NCBI RefSeq assembly: GCF_000381085.1
Contig: NZ_KB905899.1
Coordinates: 248,001 to 312,000 of the forward strand
Length of the DNA stretch: 64,000 nt
Direction: 5' to 3'
Source of the DNA: Thiomicrorhabdus arctica DSM 13458
GTDB lineage: Bacteria > Pseudomonadota > Gammaproteobacteria > Thiomicrospirales > Thiomicrospiraceae
Of this stretch, positions 48,592 through 58,232 are shown piece after piece; position 1 is the first letter of the stretch, and each line of letters begins with the position of its first letter. Made by a program: the position numbers and the translations under genes. The notes below the pieces were generated by a model that was not told where the DNA came from, ran no database searches, and saw only the letters and a list, made by a program, of their open reading frames with translations.

Positions 48592-51156
48592 CTATTTTGT
48601 ACGTGGCCGACGTGGTTGTATCGATCTGCCTGGTTTCTCTTCAAGCGGTTTTTCTGGCCAACGGTGTCTGCGGTATTTACCGCGCATCTCTTTGGCGACC
48701 TCTATATACGAGGTGTTCCAAAAGTTGGCTAAATCGGCGGTGATTTGAATGGGTTTTTGAGCGGGTGACAGCAAATCAAACGTGAGGGCGATTTGGCCAT
48801 TCGCCAGTTTGGGAGATGAGAGTTCACCGAACAGCTCTTGCAGTTGAATCGCGACTTTAGGTGATTTTCCCATTTGATAGTCAATGGCCACTCGTTTACC
48901 GGATGGCGCGGTGTAATGCGTGGGGGCGTATTGTTCTATTGCGTTTAATTCGGAATAACTGAGTCTGGCTTGCAATAGACTCAATAAATCCAATTTTGCT
49001 AAATCTGACCACTGTGTGACATGGCTTAGATAGGGCAGACACCACTTTTCAAAATCATTCACTAGCTCCTCTGTCGAAAATAGGGCGTATTCTGGCAAGT
49101 ATTGGCCTAACCAGGACACGCGATCTAACCAGGCCTGGTTGGTTTTATTCCACGGTAGTTTTTCTAAATTTGAGGCCAAAATGACCTGTGTCATACAGGT
49201 CTGAACGTCGGTTGGCTTGAGTTTTTGGGTGGAGGTTTGCTGTAGACTTAGTGCACCGAGTTTTCGAAAAGTGGTGCCTAAAATACGCTGTTTTTTGTCA
49301 TCAAAAGTGACACTGGTCTCGGTGGTGATTTGCGTGGCAAAGAGTGATTCTATATCCTCTAGGGTAATCGGTGCCGCCATAAAGACTTTACCATCTCGAC
49401 GTTGGCCATCTAAATGGGCGACTACTAACCAGGCCTGGTCATTTAAACGATCTTCAGGCGTCAGAAAACAACCTTTGCCATTGCTTAGTTGATAACGGCC
49501 GTCGGCATTTGAACGACGTTTGGCGACTCTGTCAGGATAGGCTAAGGCTAGCATCTGACCTATTGAAAGCTGGGTAGTGGATGTTTCTGACTTTAAAGTA
49601 TTCGGCAAACCAAGCACTCGTTTTTTCCACTGCTGGCTATTTCTAATGGCTTCTCGCGTCGCCGACAGTACGAGTTGTGAGGCGTTTGATGTTTTACTGT
49701 TTTGACGATAAGCCTGTAAAGCCTCAACCCTATCCTCTAAATTAACTCCATAACCACGTTTGAAAATATCCCGTTCACTCAAAATGGCGGCGATGTCACA
49801 AGCCGTGGTGAGAGATTGCTCTCCAGTTTGTGCTGCAATCAAAAGCATCTTTGCTAAACGTGCCGAAAGGCCGAGTTGACTCGCTTGCTCTCCTAAGGGC
49901 TTGAGAGAACCATTGGTTTTTAAAAAGCCTAGCTGGATTAACAGCGCTTGCGCGATTTGGTAGTGTGCTTTTGGCGGTGGCGTTAACCAGCGTAAATCTT
50001 CTAAATTAGTCACGCCCCACATGGCCATCTCTAAACTTAAGTCTGTCAGATCGGAGTTTAAAATCGATTCGGCTGTGAAGGCTATACGGCTTTTGTGATC
50101 GGATTCTGTCCATAAACGATAAGCATGACCTTCAGCCAATCGACCTGCTCGACCTGAGCGTTGTGTGGCGGACGCTTGCGAGATGTTTTGGGTCAGCATG
50201 CGGGTCATGCCGCTACTGGCATCATAAGCCGCGTGACGGACTAAACCGCTGTCGATGACAATGTGAATGCCTTCTATGGTTAAACTGGTTTCGGCAATAT
50301 TGGTCGAGAAAATGACCTTGCGACGATGTTTAGCATCTTTGAGCAATACCTTGCTTTGGGCTTCAGGCGTGAGTCCACCATAGAGCGGAATCAGAGCTAC
50401 TTCCGCAGGGTTGATACTTTCGGAGGCATGTCTGATAGTTTCTAGAATTTCTTTTTGACCCGGTAAAAAAATCAGACAGTCTCCACTATGTTGCTCAAGT
50501 GTCTTGAGTAAAGCCTGAGTAATCACGATATAAAACGGGTGTCCATAGAGTAGCGATAATGGTTTCGGTGGTGCACTGGTTAAGTAATGGATATTGACGG
50601 GGAAGGTCCGACCAGGGCATTGAATAACGGGCGAATTGTCCAAAAACAGACTTAATGAGTCGCTTGCAATCGTGGCGGACATAATCAAAATCTTTAGATC
50701 TTCTCGCAGTGCAGATTGGCTGTCTAAACATAACGCCAGGGCTAAGTCTGAATCCAAGGAACGTTCATGAAATTCATCAAAAATAATCAAGGCCGTTTCA
50801 CTGAGTTCCGGATCGTTTTGCAGGCGTCTGATTAAAATCCCTTCAGTCATGATTTCAACCACCGTCTCTTTGGATATTTGACGGTCATTGCGAACTTGAT
50901 AACCAATGCGCTGGCCGACTTTTTCACCGAGTTGCTTCGCGAGAAAAGCCGCAAGGGAACGCACTGCCAATCGACGAGGCTCCAGTAGGATGATTTTGCG
51001 ACCTTGTAACCATTCAGCTTGCATCAATGCTAAAGGCACTTGCGTTGATTTACCTGCTCCTGGCTCAGCTTGGAGTATGCAGGCCGAATGTCCAGCTAAA
51101 CAGTTCTGAATCTGTGGGATAAAGGCATGGATCGGTAACTCAGTGGTTGCAGACAT
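48592..51156 (-). CDS. hrpB: ATP-dependent helicase HrpB
   Basis: DEAH-box helicase. Walker A is QAEPGAGKSTQVPLALM, motif II is DEFHERSLDSDLAL, motif III SAT, and motif VI QRSGRAGRLAEGHAYRL. A C-terminal HrpB-specific domain follows (KWCLPYLSHVTQWSDLAKLD). It has 854 residues. It carries two exact iterated palindromes, read as NQAW and DQAW. Its physiological role is unclear in most bacteria. Confidence 0.94.
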   Translation of the reverse strand: MSATTELPIHAFIPQIQNCLAGHSACILQAEPGAGKSTQVPLALMQAEWLQGRKIILLEPRRLAVRSLAAFLAKQLGEKVGQRIGYQVRNDRQISKETVVEIMTEGILIRRLQNDPELSETALIIFDEFHERSLDSDLALALCLDSQSALREDLKILIMSATIASDSLSLFLDNSPVIQCPGRTFPVNIHYLTSAPPKPLSLLYGHPFYIVITQALLKTLEQHSGDCLIFLPGQKEILETIRHASESINPAEVALIPLYGGLTPEAQSKVLLKDAKHRRKVIFSTNIAETSLTIEGIHIVIDSGLVRHAAYDASSGMTRMLTQNISQASATQRSGRAGRLAEGHAYRLWTESDHKSRIAFTAESILNSDLTDLSLEMAMWGVTNLEDLRWLTPPPKAHYQIAQALLIQLGFLKTNGSLKPLGEQASQLGLSARLAKMLLIAAQTGEQSLTTACDIAAILSERDIFKRGYGVNLEDRVEALQAYRQNSKTSNASQLVLSATREAIRNSQQWKKRVLGLPNTLKSETSTTQLSIGQMLALAYPDRVAKRRSNADGRYQLSNGKGCFLTPEDRLNDQAWLVVAHLDGQRRDGKVFMAAPITLEDIESLFATQITTETSVTFDDKKQRILGTTFRKLGALSLQQTSTQKLKPTDVQTCMTQVILASNLEKLPWNKTNQAWLDRVSWLGQYLPEYALFSTEELVNDFEKWCLPYLSHVTQWSDLAKLDLLSLLQARLSYSELNAIEQYAPTHYTAPSGKRVAIDYQMGKSPKVAIQLQELFGELSSPKLANGQIALTFDLLSPAQKPIQITADLANFWNTSYIEVAKEMRGKYRRHRWPEKPLEEKPGRSIQPRRPRTK
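49128..49139. repeat. Iterated palindrome ACCAGGCCTGGT, copy 5 (in hrpB)
   Basis: Exact copy, extended to AACCAGGCCTGGTT (14 bp). Read on the minus strand as Asn-Gln-Ala-Trp-Leu. Confidence 0.9.
49428..49439. repeat. Iterated palindrome ACCAGGCCTGGT, copy 6 (in hrpB)
   Basis: Exact copy 300 bp from copy 5 (equal to 100 codons, start to start). Read on the minus strand as Asp-Gln-Ala-Trp-Leu. Confidence 0.9.
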
Positions 51157-52163
51157 AGAAAGTGGAAAAGCCCTTGGTAAAAAATGAAATAATAAAGATT
51201 AATGTCTAGAGATGCTTGCAAGAGTCAATCGTCGTTTAATAAAGAGTTAAAATGACGCTTCTTTTCGTTTAAATAATGGGCAGTAACTCATTATTACGAG
51301 CCCAATCAACCTAGATTTCCCACATTGCGATCTCGACACATAACGCCTGTCATGAAATAGTCTCTATCGCCTATTTTAATCGTCTTTGGAGGGTATACAA
51401 TATTTTCTGCCGTTTATCTCGTGCGTGAAGATAACATTCGGATGAACTAAGCTAGAGGTGCACGATATGCTGTTACGTTTAAGGATATATTTTCATCAAT
51501 TGTTGTGTGAAATATGACAATACTCACGGACCATCGTATGTCACCATTGTGGGGAGGCAGATGAATGTTTCATTCTGTACCGTATTCAATCGTCTTGCAT
51601 GATTGCTGCAAAACCCAAAATTTAGGAGATTCAAAGGGCACGATGCAGCTTTAAGATATGCTTTGCTTTGCTTGAATATGTTCAACGGTCATGTTATTCG
51701 TTCAAGGCATAAAATGGTTACCAGTGTGGTATTTCAGCATGGCAACATGCAATATTTAAGGTTAATTTTTTTGTTTGGGGTGTTGGACGTATACCACTAG
51801 AACAAGTCTTTCCTATGGTGGGATAAAGAGAATCTGCATGTAAACTGATGTGTGAACTGAACATAGGGTTATACTTGATTTTAAAGAGTTAAAGAGTTAA
51901 AGAGTGAGAAGTGGCAAAGCGATGTGATGGCTTTCAAGCCAACAGCCTTTGGCATTTAATCGGATGTGATCATATAACGAATCGAATTGCCCAAAGAGCG
52001 TCTCCATTGCGCTCAGTTTTCCCCTATTTTGCTGCCGGACAACACCATGAGTGTTGTACTGGAAGTTCCTTAGCTCACTTAGATGCAAGTTTTAAATGAG
52101 ACTGTTTTGTAAATGACCGTCAAAAAAGATGCTTTATTTAGTTTTTAAAAGGATAAATCCGTT
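51157..52163. other. About 1 kb without a recognisable gene
   Basis: Only short frames of 60-65 codons occur on either strand, none with a good start or known family. A triple tandem TTAAAGAG lies at 51881-51904. Codon and base patterns do not look selected for coding. It may be decayed DNA, or may hold the regulatory region or a small RNA upstream of the binding-protein/kinase pair. Confidence 0.5.
51881..51904 (+). repeat. Triple tandem TTAAAGAG
   Basis: Three exact 8-bp units in the gene-free stretch. This is slippage-prone and might vary between strains. Confidence 0.8.
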
Positions 52164-53132
52164 ATGTTTAATTTCCGTCATGTGCTTATTTCAATCGGTT
52201 TGGCAGTCTCTTTTACGGCTCAGGCGATTGATACTATGCGTATTGGTACGAATGTTTGGCCGGGTTATGAGCCGTTTTACTTAGCTCAAAGCCTTGAAGG
52301 ATGGGATAAGGGCAATAAGATACAGCTGGTTGAATATGCGACTGCAACAGAAGTGTTACGTGCATTTAGAAATAAAACAATTGAAGCCGCTGCTTTGACC
52401 TTGGATGAGGCATTATTGCTACGTGAATCAAAGATGCCCATTCAAATAGTTTTAGTCACCGATATTTCAAATGGTGGTGATGTCATTATGGCAACACCAG
52501 ACATTCAGACATTTAGTGATATTAAGGGTAAAAGAGTTGGAGTTGAAGGGGGAGCTTTAGGCGCTTATGTTTTAACGCGTGCTTTAGAAGTACACGGACT
52601 GGCTTTGGAAGACATACAGATAATTCACGTTGGCGTAGACGCTCATGAGTCAGTCTACCGTCAAGGGAAGGTTGATGCTGTTGTGACCTTTGAACCCGTA
52701 CGAACCAAATTAAAAAACCTTGGAGCTCAAGAAATTTTTTCCAGCCGTGAAATTCCTGGCGAGGTCGTCGACGTATTGGTTGTGCATGATGACTACTTAG
52801 CCAAATCTCCAGAGCGGGTAAGAACGTTGATCAAAGGGTGGTATAACGCTTTAACTTACCTTAAAAAACAGCCGGAATTGGCGGCCAAGGTCATAGCTCA
52901 ACGCTTAAAGGTCACTCCCCAAGAAGCATTAGATAGCTTTGAGGGCTTACATTTACCTTCATTGGCTGAGACACGAAAATTATTGGGTGGCGTGGAGCCT
53001 AAATTAAATCCGGTTTTACAGCGTATGCAAAAAACCATGTTAGAGCAGGAGTTATTAATTGATTCAGTCAGTCTCGATAGGCTACTCAATCCAGCCTATT
53101 TAAATATACCAACTCGAGCCAGCAAAAAGTAG
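52164..53132 (+). CDS. Periplasmic substrate-binding protein (NMT1/SsuA-like)
   Basis: A 322-residue secreted binding protein: signal peptide in about the first 22 residues (cleavage near TAQA), then the type-2 periplasmic fold with MRIGTNVWPGYEPFYLAQSL. This family binds sulfonates, nitrate, bicarbonate, thiamine precursors and similar small ligands. No ABC permease or ATPase is beside it. Instead a sensor kinase starts 6 nt after its stop, so it probably feeds a signalling system. AAAAGGA precedes the ATG. The ligand is unknown. Confidence 0.85.
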   Translation: MFNFRHVLISIGLAVSFTAQAIDTMRIGTNVWPGYEPFYLAQSLEGWDKGNKIQLVEYATATEVLRAFRNKTIEAAALTLDEALLLRESKMPIQIVLVTDISNGGDVIMATPDIQTFSDIKGKRVGVEGGALGAYVLTRALEVHGLALEDIQIIHVGVDAHESVYRQGKVDAVVTFEPVRTKLKNLGAQEIFSSREIPGEVVDVLVVHDDYLAKSPERVRTLIKGWYNALTYLKKQPELAAKVIAQRLKVTPQEALDSFEGLHLPSLAETRKLLGGVEPKLNPVLQRMQKTMLEQELLIDSVSLDRLLNPAYLNIPTRASKK

Positions 53133-53138
53133 AGTGTT

Positions 53139-55847
53139 ATGACGTTAAGATTTTTTTTACCTAGCCTGTTTGTGGTTTTTATTACCATTACAACGATCTT
53201 TTCATTTTTGACCATTCGCAGTCATGTCCTAATGGAGGTTAAAGCAGATCAGTACAGTCGAGCGATGAGTTCTTTGAATAGTTTGCAAGGTAATGTTGAA
53301 CGTTTTTTATTTTTGGGTGATATTGAAGGGGTAAAAAAAGCCATTGCGTCTTTAGGGGCTCAACCAGATTTAAATGTTATTTTTGTGACGGATAAAAGAG
53401 GCAAAGTGATTGCTTCGACGCACCAAAGAGCGATTGGACAGCAATGGGATAAGTTGCACTATTTGTTTGATGCTGGACTCATTTATGAGGTCCCTCGAAC
53501 CAAAGTAACTCAAGTGCTTTATTCCGAAGAAAATAATCTTATCACGGGCTATACAAGTGTGTGTAATGCAGAGGCGAGTAATAGTCTGCGCCCACAGCGT
53601 TGTGGATTTCTCTATTATTCGGTAGATGCACTCTATTTACAAGATAAGGCCATGACTTCACTGCTGAATTTGATAGGATTGAGTTTGCTCGGATTTCTTT
53701 TAAGTGCGTTCCTCTTTTCAGTCTCTGTCTATTATAGAGTGACAAGACGAGTTATGCGTTTAGTGGATGTTTTGCAACGTTTTTCAAAAGGTGAGCATTC
53801 GGTACGTGCTCATGTTCAGGGTGCAGATGAATTAGCTCAAATTGGGCAATCAATTGACTCTTTATTCGAACAGATGACTGAAGAGCGTGGAGAATTGATC
53901 GCCAGTGAGCAGATGCAGAAGGCCATTATCAATAGTAGCAGTTATTCTATTATCTCAACCACCCCAGAAGGCATGATTAAGAGTTTCAATAAAGCTGCAG
54001 AAAAAATGCTTGGTTATCAAGCACAAGATTTAATTGATAAACAAAGTCCGGCTTTATTTCATCTGCCTGAAGAGGTGGTCGAGCAAGCCAAAACGTTATC
54101 AATGGAATTAGAAACGCAGATTGAACCTGGTTTTGAAGTCTTTATCGCCACAGCAAAATTAGGTCAACTCTATGAACGTGAATGGACTTATGTCCATAAA
54201 AATGGCGAGCGTATACCAGTCATGCTGTCAGTGACTGCTGTCTATAATCACCAAGGTGATATTACTGCTTATCTAGGGGTTGCTAAGGATTTGACTGAAC
54301 AAAAAAGAGTTGACAAGATAAAGAGTGAATTTATTTCGACTGTCAGTCATGAACTGCGTACCCCTTTAACTTCTATTAAAGGTTCGTTGGGTTTAGTTAA
54401 ATCGGGCATGCTGGGTGAGCTGCCTGAAAAACTCGTTAGCATGTTGGAAATTGCTTTTAACAACAGTGAGCGCTTAATTCGCTTGATAAATGATATTTTG
54501 GATATTGAAAAAATTGCGGCGGGAAAAATGGATTTTAAAATGTCCGAGTTTTCTTTAGACCGTTTATTAGAGCAAAGTGTTGTCGCAAACAAAGGGTATG
54601 GAGAAGAGAAAGGCGCTACCTTTAAAATCACCGAAACGATTGAAAATGCACAGGTGGAAGCAGATCATGATCGCTTGATGCAAGTGATGGCAAATTTGAT
54701 GTCAAATGCTGCGAAATTTTCTCACGAAGGGGGCGAAGTTGAAATAAAGTTGACTGAACAGGATGAACATTATCGGGTTTCAGTGATTGATTTTGGAATC
54801 GGAATTCCAATTAAGGTTCAGCCAACGGTATTTGATCGTTTTATCCAGGGGGATTCTTCCGATACTCGTCAGCAAGGTGGAACGGGTCTAGGGTTAAGTA
54901 TCACTAAAAGCATTGTTGAAAGTCATCACGGCCACATTGATTTCATCAGTACGCCTGAAGGGACGACTTTCTATTTTGAAATACCCAAAATGCAACAGCC
55001 AATCGCACGGGCGTTACCTCAATTAGTGCCTGATAAATCCGGAATTTCTGTTTCTTTAGATGTGTCAAATGTTTCTGCTCAGGCGGGTGAAAAGAACGAG
55101 TCTGAGTGTTTTCGAATCCTTATTTGTGAAGACGATAAAGACATCACCACCTTATTGTCGCTCATGTTACAACAAAATGGTTATGAGACAGATATCGCCT
55201 TTGATACAGACGATGCAAAAGCGTTATTAGCCAAAAACCATTACGATGCCATGACCTTAGATTTAGGTTTACCGGGTCAGGATGGAATCTCTTTTATTCA
55301 TGAACTACGTCAAACGCAAGACTTCAAAACCCTACCTATAGTGGTTGTTTCAGCGAATGCAAATCAAGGTAGAGAGAGTATTAAAACTGAAGATATTGGT
55401 GTGATTGATTGGCTGCAAAAACCGATTGATCAGGATCAATTAGCGAATAGCTTACAGTTAGCCGTTAACAACTTGCCAAGCACGAAACCGCATATTTTGC
55501 ATGTAGAAGATGATGCTGATATCACGGCAGTGACCCGTTTGGTATTAAGGGACTTTGCTACGGTGACTTCGGCTGCCACGCTCGCTGAGGCAAAGCAACA
55601 CCTAGAAAAAACGGACTTTGATTTAGTGATACTTGACTTAGCTCTACCAGATGGTAATGGTGAGAAACTACTCCCTATGCTAAAAACAGGTGACAAGACC
55701 AGTATCCCCGTCGTGGTATTTTCAGTTCACAAACTCACCCAAGATGATACAACTCACATTAAAGCGGGACTGATTAAATCTCAAACGACTAATGAAAATC
55801 TACTTGAAACGATTCGTAACGCGATACAAAATAAAGCTCGGGAGTGA
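53139..55847 (+). CDS. Hybrid sensor histidine kinase with two receiver domains
   Basis: A 902-residue membrane kinase. TM1 about 5-27, a periplasmic sensor about 28-170, TM2 about 172-197, HAMP about 198-250, PAS about 260-390 (ISTTPEGMIKSFNKAAEKML), HisKA with phospho-acceptor His404 (STVSHELRTPLTSIKGS), HATPase (GTGLGLSITKSIVESHHGH), then two receivers with phospho-acceptors Asp708 and Asp833. No Hpt or DNA-binding output domain is present, and no response regulator is adjacent. It is cotranscribed with the binding protein, which is its likely ligand-presenting partner. Confidence 0.9.
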   Translation: MTLRFFLPSLFVVFITITTIFSFLTIRSHVLMEVKADQYSRAMSSLNSLQGNVERFLFLGDIEGVKKAIASLGAQPDLNVIFVTDKRGKVIASTHQRAIGQQWDKLHYLFDAGLIYEVPRTKVTQVLYSEENNLITGYTSVCNAEASNSLRPQRCGFLYYSVDALYLQDKAMTSLLNLIGLSLLGFLLSAFLFSVSVYYRVTRRVMRLVDVLQRFSKGEHSVRAHVQGADELAQIGQSIDSLFEQMTEERGELIASEQMQKAIINSSSYSIISTTPEGMIKSFNKAAEKMLGYQAQDLIDKQSPALFHLPEEVVEQAKTLSMELETQIEPGFEVFIATAKLGQLYEREWTYVHKNGERIPVMLSVTAVYNHQGDITAYLGVAKDLTEQKRVDKIKSEFISTVSHELRTPLTSIKGSLGLVKSGMLGELPEKLVSMLEIAFNNSERLIRLINDILDIEKIAAGKMDFKMSEFSLDRLLEQSVVANKGYGEEKGATFKITETIENAQVEADHDRLMQVMANLMSNAAKFSHEGGEVEIKLTEQDEHYRVSVIDFGIGIPIKVQPTVFDRFIQGDSSDTRQQGGTGLGLSITKSIVESHHGHIDFISTPEGTTFYFEIPKMQQPIARALPQLVPDKSGISVSLDVSNVSAQAGEKNESECFRILICEDDKDITTLLSLMLQQNGYETDIAFDTDDAKALLAKNHYDAMTLDLGLPGQDGISFIHELRQTQDFKTLPIVVVSANANQGRESIKTEDIGVIDWLQKPIDQDQLANSLQLAVNNLPSTKPHILHVEDDADITAVTRLVLRDFATVTSAATLAEAKQHLEKTDFDLVILDLALPDGNGEKLLPMLKTGDKTSIPVVVFSVHKLTQDDTTHIKAGLIKSQTTNENLLETIRNAIQNKARE

Positions 55848-55927
55848 TTTCTATTGTTCCATGAGTAGGGATATAAAAAGAATGACTGCATGGAATATCA
55901 TAAACAATAAAGTCATTTACATGCAAT

Positions 55928-55965
55928 AAAAAAGCCCAGACCCTCATTTATAAAGGGCTGGGCTT
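55928..55965 (-). terminator. Terminator of ssrA
   Basis: Read on the minus strand: AAGCCCAG-CCCT..AGGG-CTGGGCTT, then a T-run. It lies 7 nt past the tmRNA 3' end. Confidence 0.85.
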
Positions 55966-55971
55966 AGGTAT

Positions 55972-56325
55972 TGGTGGAGGTGGGCGGATTCGAACCGCCG
56001 TCCAGAAAGCTTCCACTTAGAACTCTACATGTTTATTTAGTCTATTAGTTTAACCCGACTGTTGCCCGGCTAGCAGGGATCACAGAGGGCGAGTTTGTAA
56101 AGTTTAGGCAGGGCCATCCAAACACATGACACTGACGATTCCGTATGAGTCGATACAGACTAGGGGCTACGAACAACTGGCCAAGCCTGCACTAACAGCC
56201 TAAGCTGCTAGGGAGTAGTTATTGTCGTTTGCAACTATAACATTTGAATCAAGATTTACGTGCGGTGATTCAAGCACGACATGCATCCTAAATTTCCATC
56301 TCCCTGTCGAAACCAAAACACCCCC
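55972..56325 (-). ncRNA. ssrA: Transfer-messenger RNA (tmRNA)
   Basis: 354-nt tmRNA for trans-translation, acting with SmpB. The tRNA-like ends pair (GGGGGTG at the 5' end with CACCTCC before ACCA), the T-arm GGTTCGAATCC-type loop is present, and CCA is encoded. The tag reading frame (56232-56200) is GCA AAC GAC AAT AAC TAC TCC CTA GCA GCT TAG, giving ANDNNYSLAA after the charged Ala. It is one-piece, not permuted. smpB lies about 265 bp upstream on the same strand. Confidence 0.95.
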
Positions 56326-56371
56326 ATAATGGAAAGTTCGTTTGACACGAAAACTGATGAAATTCAGTTCT

Positions 56372-56383
56372 ACCAGGCCTGGT
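56372..56383. repeat. Iterated palindrome ACCAGGCCTGGT, copy 7
   Basis: Exact copy 47 bp upstream of the ssrA 5' end, forming a pair with copy 8 (24 bp start to start). Confidence 0.9.
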
Positions 56384-56395
56384 CAGTTCTAATTT

Positions 56396-56407
56396 ACCAG
56401 GCCTGGT
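56396..56407. repeat. Iterated palindrome ACCAGGCCTGGT, copy 8
   Basis: Exact copy in the ssrA-smpB gap. The two copies share left flank TTTACC/TCTACC and lie a little over two helical turns apart. Confidence 0.9.
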
Positions 56408-56589
56408 GGCTTTTAAAGCCAAATAAATTGATTGTTTAAATTTACTGACAATCTCTTTATAAGGCCGATAAACTCTTTTTCAAGGGGTTTATCTAAAGCA
56501 AGGTTATTATAGCGTTTTTATAAAAGAACTCATCGTCTTATTTAACTTGAATTCATGTAATCGTGAATTTAGCCGTTCTTAAAAAGAGA

Positions 56590-57072
56590 TTAACGAGTCA
56601 GTTTCATAACCCGTTCTTTATCACGACTCCACTCACGTTCTTTTTCTGTGGCACGTTTATCATACAGTTTTTTACCTTTGGCAAGGCCAATGGTGAGTTT
56701 GACTTTGCCACTGTCACTCCAATGCATATCCAACGGCACAACGGTTAAACCATCTTGATCTACCTTAGAGGTTAAAAGCTCAATTTGCTTACGATGTAAC
56801 AGCAATTTTCTTAAGCGTAACGGATCGTGGATGGTATGGGTTGAAGCGGTTATGAGTGCTTGAATCTGCGCGCCAAATAAAAATGCTTCATGATTCTTTA
56901 AGAGAATGTAGCTCTCTTTAATATTCACTTTGCCTTCACGAATACTTTTGATCTCCCAGCCTTCTAATGAAATACCTGCTTCAAAGGTTTGGTCAATCTG
57001 AAAGTCAAAACGCGCTCTTTTATTTTGCGCAATGGTCTTCTCAAGCGCTTTATTTTTAGGTTTTTTTGCCAT
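56590..57072 (-). CDS. smpB: SsrA-binding protein SmpB
   Basis: OB-fold partner of tmRNA for ribosome rescue. IAQNKRARFDFQIDQTFEAG, GWEIKSIREGKVNIKESYI and the basic C-terminal tail KLYDKRATEKEREWSRD, which mimics the mRNA path, are all present. It has 160 residues. It lies upstream of ssrA on the same strand, a common pairing. Confidence 0.97.
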   Translation of the reverse strand: MAKKPKNKALEKTIAQNKRARFDFQIDQTFEAGISLEGWEIKSIREGKVNIKESYILLKNHEAFLFGAQIQALITASTHTIHDPLRLRKLLLHRKQIELLTSKVDQDGLTVVPLDMHWSDSGKVKLTIGLAKGKKLYDKRATEKEREWSRDKERVMKLTR

Positions 57073-57221
57073 ATCTTTTTAGTCGAAACCGACCCTTTAA
57101 ACAGATTATTTTAAACTATTGTTATTATAACAAAATCGCTACAATGATTTACTATCCAAATGCGGTAATGCCTGACTGGCGTGCCTTCATTCGTTTATTT
57201 CCCAGCAGAATGCTGAGTTGT

Positions 57222-57971
57222 CTATCTTAAACGCCTGCCGGTAAAGCAGTAGTCCATGACTTTTTTAGGCACAAACTGATTCATACGCTTTACGTCTAAT
57301 GAAAAACGCTGTGTATGGCCTTCACTGCTTTCTAACTCAAAATAGAGTGGGTTTTGCCCCGTCAATGCAGGTTTAAGCAGATTAAAGAACGCTTTAACAT
57401 CCGAACTGTTACTGTCGGTTTTAAAGCTAGGCATCTCCTGATAGGTAAAAGAGGTGTGAAAGCTCATGCCAAGTAGGCCAGGTTGTTTTTCAACATCGGT
57501 TTTAAACAGTTTAGATAAAGCCCTATTCTGTCCGCCCACAGAAATATCAAATGAGGTGGTGTCTGAACCGGATTTAACCCTCAGACTCTGTGTATCATCA
57601 TAAACATAACCGTGTTTAATAAAGCTGGGCGAGGCATTCGGTAGAGTGCCATCACTCTCCTGTAAAAATTTCTCTTTATCCAGATACTGCACACTAAAGT
57701 TGGCAAAATAATCTTGGCAGCGCATAAAAAATGCTTTTTGGGTACTGTAATCTTGTGGAATATACAGTACAGTGGCCTGCTTGACGGTATCGGTAAAGTC
57801 ATCAGTTTTATAATCAACAATCCAGGTGTCTTTCAAAAAAGTGCCTGCTTGACTAGATTTAGCAGGGTGCTCAACGTCGTGGTATTCGGTTGCGTTTACT
57901 TGCCCAGATATCAAGAGTGGCAAGACCCAAAATAATGGAAACGCTTTTTTAAAGCAGAATATATCGGCCAT
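57222..57971 (-). CDS. Secreted protein of unknown function
   Basis: 249 residues with a signal peptide (hydrophobic AFPLFWVLPLLISGQVNA, about residues 10-27). The mature part is rich in Ser, Thr and Asp, with no domain I can name. The ATG at 57971 is chosen because AAGGAG lies 7 nt before it; an in-frame ATG eight codons earlier has no such site. It is inserted between smpB and ratA, which are usually adjacent and divergent. It is likely lineage-specific and periplasmic. Confidence 0.65.
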   Translation of the reverse strand: MADIFCFKKAFPLFWVLPLLISGQVNATEYHDVEHPAKSSQAGTFLKDTWIVDYKTDDFTDTVKQATVLYIPQDYSTQKAFFMRCQDYFANFSVQYLDKEKFLQESDGTLPNASPSFIKHGYVYDDTQSLRVKSGSDTTSFDISVGGQNRALSKLFKTDVEKQPGLLGMSFHTSFTYQEMPSFKTDSNSSDVKAFFNLLKPALTGQNPLYFELESSEGHTQRFSLDVKRMNQFVPKKVMDYCFTGRRLR

Positions 57972-58232
57972 GAAGTGACTCCTTAAATTAGACAATTTTT
58001 TATTCTAGCATGAATCCGTACTCAACGGATTCATGCTCTAAAATAGCCTCTTTGAAAGGCATTGAAAATAATCGGCCATTGGCACATTCACTCCATTGGC
58101 TACCGTTTAAAGAGCTTTGTTATAATGCGCCATAAAACGCACGTTATAATAGTGTAATCAATATCGACACAGGTGTGTCTAGTGTTCAATTAATCACTTA
58201 AATGTTAAAGATAATCGTTAGCCTTAAACCTT

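Noticed and set aside
51897-52099. Facing 62-63 codon frames in the 1-kb gap as genes
   Set aside because: Neither has a good start or a recognisable motif, and they overlap each other on opposite strands.
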